Positions 56,709 through 64,000 of a stretch of 64,000 bases of DNA are shown in pieces. Positions within the stretch are counted from its first letter, which is position 1. The number at the start of each line of letters is the position of its first letter. Source of the stretch: Burkholderiales bacterium (GTDB lineage Bacteria > Pseudomonadota > Gammaproteobacteria > Burkholderiales > Burkholderiaceae_E). Under the pieces are notes generated by a model. That model was not told where the DNA came from. It did not search any database and saw nothing but the letters and a program-made list of their open reading frames with translations. The translations under genes were made by a program, and so were the position numbers. The stretch spans positions 45,933 to 109,932 of the forward strand of contig QEVL01000005.1 of NCBI GenBank assembly GCA_003577305.1, given 5' to 3'.

Positions 56709-58793
56709 TCAGTTCGGGCCGTACAGGATGCCCATCAGCGGCACGATGAGCAGTGCCACGATGTTGATGATCTTGATCAGCGGGTTTACTGCCGGGCCGG
56801 CCGTGTCCTTGTAGGGATCGCCGACCGTGTCGCCGGTGACCGCCGCCTTGTGCGCGTCCGAGCCCTTGCCGCCGTGGTGGCCCTCTTCGATGTACTTCTT
56901 CGCGTTGTCCCAGGCGCCGCCGCCGGTGCACATCGAGATCGCCACGAACAGGCCGGTGACGATCGTGCCCATCAGCACGCCGCCCAGCGCCACCGGGCCG
57001 AGAATCACGCCGACGAGCACCGGCACCACGACCGGCAGCAGCGAGGGCACGATCATTTCGCGGATTGCCGCACCGGTGAGCAGGTCGACCGCACGCGAGT
57101 AGTCGGGCTTGCCCGTGCCTTCCATGATGCCCTTGATCTCGCGGAACTGCCGGCGCACTTCCTCGACCACCGAGCCGGCGGCGCGACCGACCGCCTGCAT
57201 CGCCATCGCGCCGAACAGGTAGGGCACCAGGCCGCCGATGAACAGGCCGATGATCACCATGTGGTCGGACAGGTCGAAGTCCACGCTCAGGCCGACCGAT
57301 TCGAGCCCGTGCGTGTAGTCGGCGAACAGCACCAGCGCGGCAAGCCCCGCCGAGCCGATCGCGTAGCCCTTGGTCACCGCCTTGGTCGTGTTGCCCACCG
57401 CGTCGAGCGGGTCGGTGATGTTGCGCACCGACTCCGGCAGGTTGGACATCTCGGCGATGCCGCCGGCGTTGTCGGTGATCGGGCCGTAGGCGTCGAGCGC
57501 CACGACGATGCCGGCCATCGACAGCATCGAGGTCGCGGCCACCGCGATGCCGTACAGGCCGCCGAGCGTGTACGACGAGACGATCGCCGCGCACACCAGC
57601 AGCACCGGCCAGGCGGTGGACTTCATCGACACCGCGATCCCGGCGATGATGTTGGTCGCGTGGCCGGTGGTCGAGGACTGCGCCACGTATTTCACCGGCT
57701 TGAACTGCGTGCCGGTGTAGTACTCGGTGACCCAGACGATCAGTCCGGTGAGCACCATGCCCACCACCACGCAGAGCCACAGGTTCATCACTGATGTACC
57801 GGCAGCCGAGAGGTCGGCGTCGCCGAACATCCACGAGGTGACCGGGTAGGCCACGATCGTCGCGATCGCGCCCGCCCAGGCGAGGCCGCGGTAGAGCGCC
57901 GGCATCACGTTGGTCTGGCCCGGCTTCGCCTTCACGAACATCGCGCCGATGATCGACGCGATGATCGACAGGCCGCCCAGCGCGAGCGGGTACACCACCG
58001 CCTGCAGTTCGGCACCTTCGATCATCAGCGAGCCGAGCAGCATCGTCGCGATCAGTGTGACCGCATAGGTCTCGAACAGGTCGGCGGCCATGCCGGCGCA
58101 GTCGCCGACGTTGTCGCCGACGTTGTCGGCGATCACTGCCGGGTTGCGCGGATCGTCTTCGGGAATGCCGGCCTCGACCTTGCCGACGAGGTCGGCACCC
58201 ACGTCGGCGCCCTTGGTGAAGATGCCGCCGCCCAGTCGGGCGAAGATCGAGATCAGCGACGAGCCGAAGGCCAGGCCGATGAGCGGCTTGATCACCGAAT
58301 GCAGGTCGCCGGCAGCGTCCGGCGGCGCCGAGTTCATCAGGACGCCGTAGTAGCCGGCCACGCCGAGCAGGCCCAGGCCGACCACCAGCATGCCGGTGAT
58401 CGCGCCGCCGCGAAACGCCACTGCCAGCGCCTCGCCGATGCCCTGGGTGGCCGCCTGCGCTGTGCGAACGTTGGCGCGCACCGACACGTTCATGCCGATG
58501 TAGCCGGCCGCCCCCGAGAGGATCGCGCCGATCGCGAAGCCGATCGCGGTGGCCAGACCCAGCCCCGGCACGAACCAGATGACAAAAAACAGGATGATGC
58601 CGACCAGCCCGATCGTGCGGTACTGGCGGTTCAGGTACGCCTTGGCGCCCTGCTGGATCGCCGCGGCGATCTCCTGCATTCGCGCGTTGCCCGCGTCGAG
58701 GGACAGGATCCAGCGGCTCGAGGCGATGCCGTAGATCACTGCTGCCAGCCCGCAGGCCAGGGCCAGCCACAGACCTGCCGAGGTCGCAGTCAT
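56709..58793 (-). CDS. hppA: K+-independent proton-pumping pyrophosphatase
   Basis: 694-residue inner-membrane protein with about sixteen helices that pumps H+ using PPi. The substrate loop has [23 protein letters not shown] (in order, about 212-235) and the third conserved block has [17 protein letters not shown] (about 434-450). At GNTTKAV (467-473) Lys471 with Thr474 marks the K+-independent, H+-type subclass; K+-dependent enzymes have Ala there. The C-terminus ends ILYGPN. GGAGG lies seven bases before ATG 58793. Downstream of adk on the same strand, 75 bases away. Confidence 0.96.
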   Translation of the reverse strand: MTATSAGLWLALACGLAAVIYGIASSRWILSLDAGNARMQEIAAAIQQGAKAYLNRQYRTIGLVGIILFFVIWFVPGLGLATAIGFAIGAILSGAAGYIGMNVSVRANVRTAQAATQGIGEALAVAFRGGAITGMLVVGLGLLGVAGYYGVLMNSAPPDAAGDLHSVIKPLIGLAFGSSLISIFARLGGGIFTKGADVGADLVGKVEAGIPEDDPRNPAVIADNVGDNVGDCAGMAADLFETYAVTLIATMLLGSLMIEGAELQAVVYPLALGGLSIIASIIGAMFVKAKPGQTNVMPALYRGLAWAGAIATIVAYPVTSWMFGDADLSAAGTSVMNLWLCVVVGMVLTGLIVWVTEYYTGTQFKPVKYVAQSSTTGHATNIIAGIAVSMKSTAWPVLLVCAAIVSSYTLGGLYGIAVAATSMLSMAGIVVALDAYGPITDNAGGIAEMSNLPESVRNITDPLDAVGNTTKAVTKGYAIGSAGLAALVLFADYTHGLESVGLSVDFDLSDHMVIIGLFIGGLVPYLFGAMAMQAVGRAAGSVVEEVRRQFREIKGIMEGTGKPDYSRAVDLLTGAAIREMIVPSLLPVVVPVLVGVILGPVALGGVLMGTIVTGLFVAISMCTGGGAWDNAKKYIEEGHHGGKGSDAHKAAVTGDTVGDPYKDTAGPAVNPLIKIINIVALLIVPLMGILYGPN

Positions 58794-58868
58794 GAGGGAA
58801 CCTCCATCCGGATTGCTCGGTGTTCGAAGTCGAAGGAAAAGGGTAATCGGTGTGACGCGGGCGAGAGT

Positions 58869-59522
58869 TTACTTGAGTGCGTCGATCGCACGGGCAGTGA
58901 TTTCTTCCACGCTGCCCAGCCCGGAGATGCGCCGGTAGGCCGGCGCCGCGGCGTCGCCGCTGCGCTCCCAGGCACTGTAGTACTCGATCAGCGGACGCGT
59001 CTGCGCGTGGTAGACCGCCAGGCGCTTGCGCACCGTGTCCTCGCGGTCGTCGTCGCGCTGCGCGAGCGGTTCGCCGGTGAGATCGTCGTAACCGGACACC
59101 CGCGGGGGATTGAACTTCACGTGATAGCTGCGGCCGCTGCCCGGATGCACGCGGCGCCCGCCCATGCGTTCGATGATCTCCTCGTCCGGCACGTCGATCT
59201 CGAGCACGTAGTCGATGCGCACGCCCGCGGTCTTCATCGCGTCGGCCTGCGCGATCGTGCGCGGGAAACCGTCGAACAGGTAGCCCGCCTCGCAGTCGGG
59301 CTTGCGCAGGCGATCCATCACCAACCCGACGATGATCTCGTCGGAGACCAGTGCTCCGGCCTCCATGACTTTCTGTGCGGCCAGGCCGACCGGCGTGCCC
59401 GCGCTGATCGCCGCGCGCAGCATGTCGCCTGTTGAAATCTGCGGGATCCCGAATTTCCGCGTGATGTACGCGGCCTGCGTGCCTTTGCCGGCACCGGGCG
59501 GGCCGAGAAGTATCAAACGCAT
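58869..59522 (-). CDS. adk: adenylate kinase
   Basis: 217 residues, long-lid bacterial type. P-loop [16 protein letters not shown] (residues 5-20), [24 protein letters not shown], and the LID region from [21 protein letters not shown], where no zinc-binding Cys are present. It keeps ATP/AMP/ADP balanced. Start ATG 59522 at the family N-terminus ([10 protein letters not shown]); no clear ribosome site. Seventy-eight bases after kdsB, same strand. Confidence 0.97.
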   Translation of the reverse strand: MRLILLGPPGAGKGTQAAYITRKFGIPQISTGDMLRAAISAGTPVGLAAQKVMEAGALVSDEIIVGLVMDRLRKPDCEAGYLFDGFPRTIAQADAMKTAGVRIDYVLEIDVPDEEIIERMGGRRVHPGSGRSYHVKFNPPRVSGYDDLTGEPLAQRDDDREDTVRKRLAVYHAQTRPLIEYYSAWERSGDAAAPAYRRISGLGSVEEITARAIDALK

Positions 59523-59600
59523 GGATGAGCCTGAACGGTGTGATCGGGCCGACCACCGCCCGCAAAGCCGCCAAAGCGTACCGTCAAACGCGGGAATCGG

Positions 59601-60413
59601 TCAATTTGGCCGGGACGCGCAGGCGGCTGCGAACGTCGCGCGCGCGCGCTCGAGATCGGCGGCGGTGTCCACGCCCGGCGGCGGCGCGTCGTGGGCGAGC
59701 AGCACCGCGATGCGATGGCCGTGCCAGAGTGCGCGCAACTGCTCGAGCGACTCGAGCGCTTCGAGCGGCGAGCGCGCGAGCCGCGGATACGCTTCGAGGA
59801 AACCGGCCCGGTAGGCGTACAGCCCGATGTGACGCAGCGGCAGCCCGGCCGGCGCGAGGCCGCCGGGCAATCGCGCGGGCACGCGCTGCGGAAACCGTGC
59901 CATCGCGTCGCGCTCGAACGGGATCGGCGCGCGCGAGAAGTAGAGCGCCCGCAGGTCGCGATCGCAGACCACCTTGACCACGTTCGGGTCGAGGTACTGC
60001 GCGAGCGTGTCGATCGGGTGCGCGGCGGTGGCGATCGCGCAGTCGCTCGCGGCGGCGAGTCGAGCCGCCACCGCACGCACCAGTTGCGGCGGAATCAGCG
60101 GCTCGTCGCCCTGGACGTTGACCACGATCTGCCCGGCGTGCAGCGCGAGCCTGCCGGCCGCCTCGGCGAGGCGGTCGGTGCCCGAGGCGTGGTCTTCGCG
60201 CGTGAGAATCGCCTCGAAGCCGGCCGCCGATACCGCGTCGGCGATGTGCGGCGAGTCGGTGGCGATGGCGACCCGCGCGGCGCCGGCGGCGGCAGCACGC
60301 TCGGCCACGCGCACCACCATCGGCTTGCCGCCGATGTCGGCGAGCGGCTTGTCCGGCAGGCGGGTCGAAGCGAGGCGGGCAGGGATCAGCGCGACGAAGT
60401 CAGGCGGCGCCAT
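59601..60413 (-). CDS. kdsB: CMP-KDO synthetase
   Basis: 270-residue 3-deoxy-manno-octulosonate cytidylyltransferase; activates KDO for lipopolysaccharide. Family pattern: [35 protein letters not shown] at the N-terminus, the block [12 protein letters not shown], and [18 protein letters not shown]. The last residues are Ala-rich. ATG 60413 is used, eight bases after the Trm112-like stop. Part of the lpxK-Trm112-kdsB-adk cluster. Confidence 0.95.
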   Translation of the reverse strand: MAPPDFVALIPARLASTRLPDKPLADIGGKPMVVRVAERAAAAGAARVAIATDSPHIADAVSAAGFEAILTREDHASGTDRLAEAAGRLALHAGQIVVNVQGDEPLIPPQLVRAVAARLAAASDCAIATAAHPIDTLAQYLDPNVVKVVCDRDLRALYFSRAPIPFERDAMARFPQRVPARLPGGLAPAGLPLRHIGLYAYRAGFLEAYPRLARSPLEALESLEQLRALWHGHRIAVLLAHDAPPPGVDTAADLERARATFAAACASRPN

Positions 60414-60421
60414 CGACGCGT

Positions 60422-60622
60422 TCAGTCGGTGTCGGGGAGCTTGCGCGCTTCGTCGACCAGCATCACGGGAATGCCGTCGCGCACCGGGAAAGCGAGGCGG
60501 TCGGCGCGGCAGACCAGTTCGGCGTCGAGCGGCGTGCCGTCGTCGGCGGTGCCGCCGCGCTGGTGCTGCAGGGGCCCCTTGCAAAGTGGGCAGACCAGGA
60601 TTTCAAGCAGGCGTGCGTCCAC
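60422..60622 (-). CDS. Trm112-family small protein
   Basis: 66-residue zinc-ribbon-like protein: [16 protein letters not shown] near the start (only the first CxxC pair is kept), [20 protein letters not shown] in the middle. Relatives sit between lpxK and kdsB in many proteobacteria (E. coli YcaR), and eukaryotic Trm112 activates methyltransferases; role here unknown. Its start overlaps the end of lpxK by 20 bases. Confidence 0.92.
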   Translation of the reverse strand: MDARLLEILVCPLCKGPLQHQRGGTADDGTPLDAELVCRADRLAFPVRDGIPVMLVDEARKLPDTD

Positions 60623-61643
60623 GGATCGTCTCGGTCAGCCAGTCGATGAGCGCGGGATCGGGAACCGCCTGCACTTCGAGTGCCCAGCAGCGGCTGTCCG
60701 CCCACGCCGCGCATTTTACGGCGTCCTTGGCGGTCATGACGACCAGGCTCGCCGCAAGCGCCGCGAGCCCGGCGCGACCGAGCGTCGCGTGGTCGCCCAG
60801 CTCGATGCACTGCGGCTGCAGGCCGAGTGCGCGCAGCGTCGCGAAGAAGCGCTGCGGGGCCGCGATTCCGGCCACTGCGGCCAGGCGCTGGCCGTGCGCC
60901 TGGCGCACGAATGCCTGCGGTTCGAGCGGTGCGGCGTGGCCATCGACCGCGACGAAGCGCAACGGCTCGATGCGGAAGCGGAACTGCCGCGGATGCGCGA
61001 TCGGCGCCGGCGCCTCGCCGTTGAGCGCCAGCGCGTCCATCGTCGCGGCCTGCGCGAGCGGGGCGCGCAGCGGTCCGGCGGGCAGCAGTCGTCCGTTGCC
61101 GATGCCGCGCTCGTCGAACACCGCGAGTTCGACGCTGCGCGCGAGCCCCGCGTGCTGCAGCCCGTCGTCGGCCACGACCAGGTCGAGCCGCGGATGCGCG
61201 GCGAGCAGCCGCGCGACCGCTGCGGCGCGGTCGCGCCCGGCCGCCACCGGCAGGCCGGTCGCCCGCGCGAGCAGCAAGGGTTCGTCGCCGGCGCTGGCCG
61301 CGTCGTCGCCGGCGTGCACCAGGCGCGGGTCGTTGCGCGTCGCGCCATAGCCGCTCGCGACGATGCCGGCGCGCAGTCCGCGCGCGCAAAGCGCGGTTGC
61401 GATCGCCGCCACGAGCGGCGTCTTGCCTGCGCCGCCGGCGACCAGGTTGCCCACCACCAGCAGCGGGGGCCGTGGCGCCGCGAGCGCGCGCGCCCGGTTG
61501 CGGTTGCGCCGCGCCACGAAGGCGGTGACGGCCGACAGCGGCGCGAGGCAGGCGCGCAGCGCGCGCAGCGCGAGGCCCGGATCGCGCGCGTACCAGAGCC
61601 GTCGAACCAGCGATTCGACGCGGCCGCGCAGCCTCGGGCTCAT
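60603..61643 (-). CDS. lpxK: tetraacyldisaccharide 4'-kinase
   Basis: 346-residue inner-membrane-associated kinase that phosphorylates the 4' position of lipid A precursor disaccharide-1-phosphate. Walker [16 protein letters not shown] (about 64-78), the catalytic block [20 protein letters not shown], and the typical N-terminus ([15 protein letters not shown], membrane-facing helix). ATG 61643 overlaps the exbD stop by four bases; its 3' end overlaps the Trm112-like gene. Confidence 0.93.
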   Translation of the reverse strand: MSPRLRGRVESLVRRLWYARDPGLALRALRACLAPLSAVTAFVARRNRNRARALAAPRPPLLVVGNLVAGGAGKTPLVAAIATALCARGLRAGIVASGYGATRNDPRLVHAGDDAASAGDEPLLLARATGLPVAAGRDRAAAVARLLAAHPRLDLVVADDGLQHAGLARSVELAVFDERGIGNGRLLPAGPLRAPLAQAATMDALALNGEAPAPIAHPRQFRFRIEPLRFVAVDGHAAPLEPQAFVRQAHGQRLAAVAGIAAPQRFFATLRALGLQPQCIELGDHATLGRAGLAALAASLVVMTAKDAVKCAAWADSRCWALEVQAVPDPALIDWLTETIRGRTPA

Positions 61644-62071
61644 CGCCCCTTGTCGGGGCCGCCGCCCTTGGCGGCGAAAGTCACTTTCGCGACGCCCGCC
61701 TGGCGCGCTGCCTCGAGCACCCCGACCACCGCCTGGTGCGTCGCGCCCGCGTCGGCGTAGATCACCAGCACCGGCTCCTTGCGCTCGGCTGCCGCGCGGC
61801 GCAGTGCGGCAGCCAGGTCGGGCGGCGCGACGAACTGCGGGTTGCCGGCATCGAGCATGTAGCGGCCGTCGGTCGACACCGCGACGACGATCTCGCTCGG
61901 CCGCTCGGCGGCCTGTTCGGCGTTGGCGCTGGGCAGGTCGACCTGCAGTTCGGTGAACTTGGAGTAGGTGGTGGTGACCATCAGGAAGATGAGGATCACC
62001 AGCAGCACGTCGATCAGCGGAACGAAGTTGATCTCCGGCTCGTCGCGCCGGATGCCGCGGCGAAAGTTCAT
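61640..62071 (-). CDS. exbD: biopolymer transport protein ExbD
   Basis: 143 residues. A single N-terminal membrane helix with the proton-relay Asp in INFVPLIDVLLVILIFLMV (about residues 14-32), then a periplasmic domain (LQVDLPSA; GRYMLDAGNPQF). Works with ExbB (and TonB, not in this window) to power outer-membrane receptors such as the one at 1-2117. ATG 62071 overlaps the exbB stop by four bases. Confidence 0.93.
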   Translation of the reverse strand: MNFRRGIRRDEPEINFVPLIDVLLVILIFLMVTTTYSKFTELQVDLPSANAEQAAERPSEIVVAVSTDGRYMLDAGNPQFVAPPDLAAALRRAAAERKEPVLVIYADAGATHQAVVGVLEAARQAGVAKVTFAAKGGGPDKGR

Positions 62072-62676
62072 CGCTGCAGGCTGCGCAGCGTGTCGACCAG
62101 GCGCAGCGACTGCTGTTCCATCTCGACCAGGTAAGTGTCGACGCGCGCGCGGAAATGACGATAGGCGATCATCGCCGGGATCGCGATCAGGATGCCGAGC
62201 GCCGTGTTGTAGAGCGCCACCGAGATGCCGTGCGCGAGTTGCTGCGGGTTGGCCGCGCCGGTGGGCGCCTGCGCGCCGAAGATCTCGATCATTCCGACCA
62301 CGGTGCCGAACAGGCCCATCAGCGGCGCGATCGCCGCGATCGTGCCCAGCGCCGACAGGTAGCGCTCGAGGTCGTGGGCGACCGCGCGGCCGGTTTCCTC
62401 CATCGCCTCCTTCATCGGCTCGCGCCCGGCGGACTCGTTGCGCAGGCCGCTGGCCAGCACGCGCCCGAGCGGCGAATTGGCCGCCAGTCTGCTCAGCAGT
62501 TCGGGCGTGATCGGCTGCGAGCGGCGCAGCGCGACCACTTCCTCGAGCAGGCCCGGCGGCAGCACTTTCGCGCGCTTCAGGGACAGGAACCGTTCGATGA
62601 TCAGCGCGACCGCAGCGATCGACGCGAGGATCAGGAACCACACCGGCCAGCCGGCGGCCTGGATCAGGGACAGCAA
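62068..62676 (-). CDS. exbB: biopolymer transport protein ExbB / MotA-TolQ-ExbB family
   Basis: 202 residues with three membrane helices. TTG 62676 is chosen as the start: GGAG lies about six bases before it, and LSLIQAAGWPVWFLILASI begins the first helix right after; in-frame starts further upstream would add only non-hydrophobic sequence. Helices 2 and 3 are about LSALGTIAAIAPLMGLFGTVVGMIEIF and AHGISVALYNTALGILIAIPAM, both typical. First gene of exbBD-lpxK-Trm112-kdsB-adk. TolQ is the alternative family member, but exbD downstream and the receptor context favour ExbB. Confidence 0.9.
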   Translation of the reverse strand: MLSLIQAAGWPVWFLILASIAAVALIIERFLSLKRAKVLPPGLLEEVVALRRSQPITPELLSRLAANSPLGRVLASGLRNESAGREPMKEAMEETGRAVAHDLERYLSALGTIAAIAPLMGLFGTVVGMIEIFGAQAPTGAANPQQLAHGISVALYNTALGILIAIPAMIAYRHFRARVDTYLVEMEQQSLRLVDTLRSLQR

Positions 62677-62990
62677 ATCGTTCTCCGAGGGGGCGACGCA
62701 AGGGCCCGCAATTGTCGGGTCTTTTCGCGCGCACGGGCAAGTTCGTCCGCCGGACGGCCGCCCGGCGGCACGCAGGGCGCGAAACCTGTGGACAAGTCTG
62801 TGAGTAACGCCCCGCAAAACCGGCGCCGGGCCGCGCCGGGCCTTGGCCCGCGCGCGAACCCCTCGGCGGCGCAGCGGAATTCTTGCTGCAAATCATATAC
62901 TTGCACCGCGCGCCCGGCTGCGGGCCGGGCGCGTCGGGCCGCAGGGCGGCGCAGCGCGGGCGTGTGGAAAGCTGTCGACCGGAAAGGCGC
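62677..62990. other. 314-base gap between exbB and xseA
   Basis: A divergent promoter region. On the plus strand, TATACT (62897-62902), in an AT-rich patch, is a -10 candidate for xseA with a leader of about 85 bases; the -35 region is poor. No ORF, RNA or repeat was recognised. Confidence 0.45.
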
Positions 62991-64000
62991 ATGAACACTG
63001 GATCCACGAGCGGAAATCAAGGCCCGGCGCGGGAAATCCTCACGGTCGGCCAGTTGAACCGCATGGTAGCTGGATTGTTGCAGCGCAGCATCGCGCCGGT
63101 CTGGGTGACGGGCGAACTCTCGAACGTGACCCGCGCCGCCAGCGGGCACTGGTACTTCACGCTGAAGGATGCCGCGGCGCAGGTGCGCGCGGTGATGTTT
63201 CGCGGCCGCGCGCAGTACGTCGACTTCGCGCCGCGCGAGGGCGACCGCGTCGAGGTGCGGGCCACGGTCACCCTCTACGAGCCGCGCGGCGACTACCAGC
63301 TCTCGGTCGAGTCGATGCGCCGCGCCGGCGCCGGCGACCTGTACCAGCGCTTCCTGCAACTGAAGGCGCGCCTGCAGGCCGAGGGCCTGTTCGATGCCGG
63401 GCGCAAGCGGGCGCTGCCGGCGCTGCCGCGAGCGATCGGCATCGTCACGTCGCCGCAGGCGGCGGCGCTGCGCGACGTGCTCACCACGCTGCGCCGGCGC
63501 TCGCCCGCGATTCCGGTGGTGATCTACCCGACGCCGGTGCAGGGGGCCGATGCGCCGGCGGCGATCGTCGCCGCGCTGGGTGCCGCGGCGCGCCGGCGCG
63601 ACTGCGACGTGCTGCTGCTGGTGCGCGGCGGCGGGTCGATCGAAGACCTGTGGGCGTTCAACGACGAGGCGGTGGCGCGCGCGGTCGCGGCCTCGCCGAT
63701 TCCGGTGGTGAGCGGCGTGGGCCACGAGACCGACTTCACGATCGCCGATTTCGCTGCCGACCAGCGCGCGCCCACGCCCACTGCCGCCGCGGCGCTCGCC
63801 TCGCCCGAGCGGCGCGAACTGCTGCGCGGCGCACAGGCGCTCGGCGAGCGCATCGCGCGCGCCTGGGCGCGGCGCATCGAGTCGCTCGAGCAGCGCCTGG
63901 ACACCGGCGCGCGCCTGCTGCGCTCGCCCACGGCGCAGTGGCAGGAGCGGGCGCTCAGGCTGCAGGCGCTGGCGCAGCGCGCGGCGGCGGCCGGCCGCAA
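62991..64000 (+). CDS. xseA: exodeoxyribonuclease VII large subunit (3' end cut by window)
   Basis: 336 residues are visible. N-terminal OB domain ([46 protein letters not shown]; in order, about 15-62), then the catalytic core with [36 protein letters not shown] and [37 protein letters not shown] lies just before ATG 62991. Partner of XseB at 31771-32082. The coiled-coil C-terminus runs off the window end. Confidence 0.96.
   Translation, partial: MNTGSTSGNQGPAREILTVGQLNRMVAGLLQRSIAPVWVTGELSNVTRAASGHWYFTLKDAAAQVRAVMFRGRAQYVDFAPREGDRVEVRATVTLYEPRGDYQLSVESMRRAGAGDLYQRFLQLKARLQAEGLFDAGRKRALPALPRAIGIVTSPQAAALRDVLTTLRRRSPAIPVVIYPTPVQGADAPAAIVAALGAAARRRDCDVLLLVRGGGSIEDLWAFNDEAVARAVAASPIPVVSGVGHETDFTIADFAADQRAPTPTAAAALASPERRELLRGAQALGERIARAWARRIESLEQRLDTGARLLRSPTAQWQERALRLQALAQRAAAAGR

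Noticed and set aside
62787..62795. DnaA-box-like TGTGGACAA in the exbB-xseA gap
   Set aside because: A single site with one mismatch, no cluster, no dnaA or dnaN nearby; not an origin.

Overview
The window is about 64 kb of very GC-rich, densely packed bacterial chromosome. Gene content and order point to a betaproteobacterium of the order Burkholderiales. The main clues are the runs exbB-exbD-lpxK-Trm112-kdsB-adk divergent from xseA, and a Rieske oxygenase divergent from xseB-ispA-dxs-folE2. EF-P with Arg32 next to EarP, a BPSS1780-family protein beside thrB and uvrD, and anaerobic ubiquinone genes ubiTUV fit the same group. The genus cannot be named from sequence alone. I saw no rRNA, tRNA, CRISPR array, transposase or prophage; the region reads as core chromosome with a few accessory islands.

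Layout. 1-11 kb is a transport and carbon-use region. It holds a TonB-dependent receptor (3' end cut by the window), a Usp-IclR-acetate kinase operon, a second paralogous IclR at the end of a TRAP transporter operon (dctPQM), and a divergent GMC flavin oxidoreductase. 10.8-15.6 kb holds purU and then an nnrS-ubiU-ubiV-ubiT cluster for oxygen-independent ubiquinone synthesis, preceded by an FNR/ANR-type box and a correctly spaced -10 element. 15.7-20.3 kb has a MarR regulator, glucokinase, a DMT exporter, a SulP permease without a STAS domain, and an OmpA-domain protein without a signal peptide. 20.3-31.5 kb has uvrD, a membrane protein, homoserine kinase, a LOG-family enzyme, polA, a ZIP transporter, a small P-loop ATPase, a sulfurtransferase and a Rieske oxygenase.

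31.7-41.4 kb holds the isoprenoid operon xseB-ispA-dxs followed by folE2, a truncated ArnT-like glycosyltransferase, yajQ, an Uup-type ABC-F ATPase, argG and dinB. 41.4-49.8 kb is regulatory and arginine-related: a two-component pair, an ECF sigma factor with no visible anti-sigma gene, an aldo/keto reductase, a GNAT acetyltransferase flanked by a 31-bp direct repeat, argF-argD, and a tandem-receiver response regulator. 49.8-56.7 kb has efp-earP-KTSC-ggt, an amidase, an SDR dehydrogenase and a SirB1-like protein. 56.7-64 kb ends with a K+-independent H+-pyrophosphatase and the envelope cluster adk-kdsB-Trm112-lpxK-exbD-exbB, divergent from xseA (cut by the window end).

How the parts fit. Several genes suggest life across oxygen levels: FNR-controlled ubiUVT and nnrS, acetate kinase with a Usp protein, and a proton-pumping pyrophosphatase. 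IspA and Dxs supply prenyl units that ubiquinone synthesis also uses. ArgF, ArgD and ArgG cover much of arginine synthesis but lie in two separate operons. Most same-strand neighbours overlap by 1-4 bases (ATGA, GTGA or TGATG), so translational coupling is common. I found no obviously new multi-gene system. The most interesting items are the FNR promoter of nnrS-ubiUVT, the repeat-flanked acetyltransferase, the shared start-codon palindrome between polA and the LOG gene, and the signal-less OmpA-domain protein behind twin palindromes.
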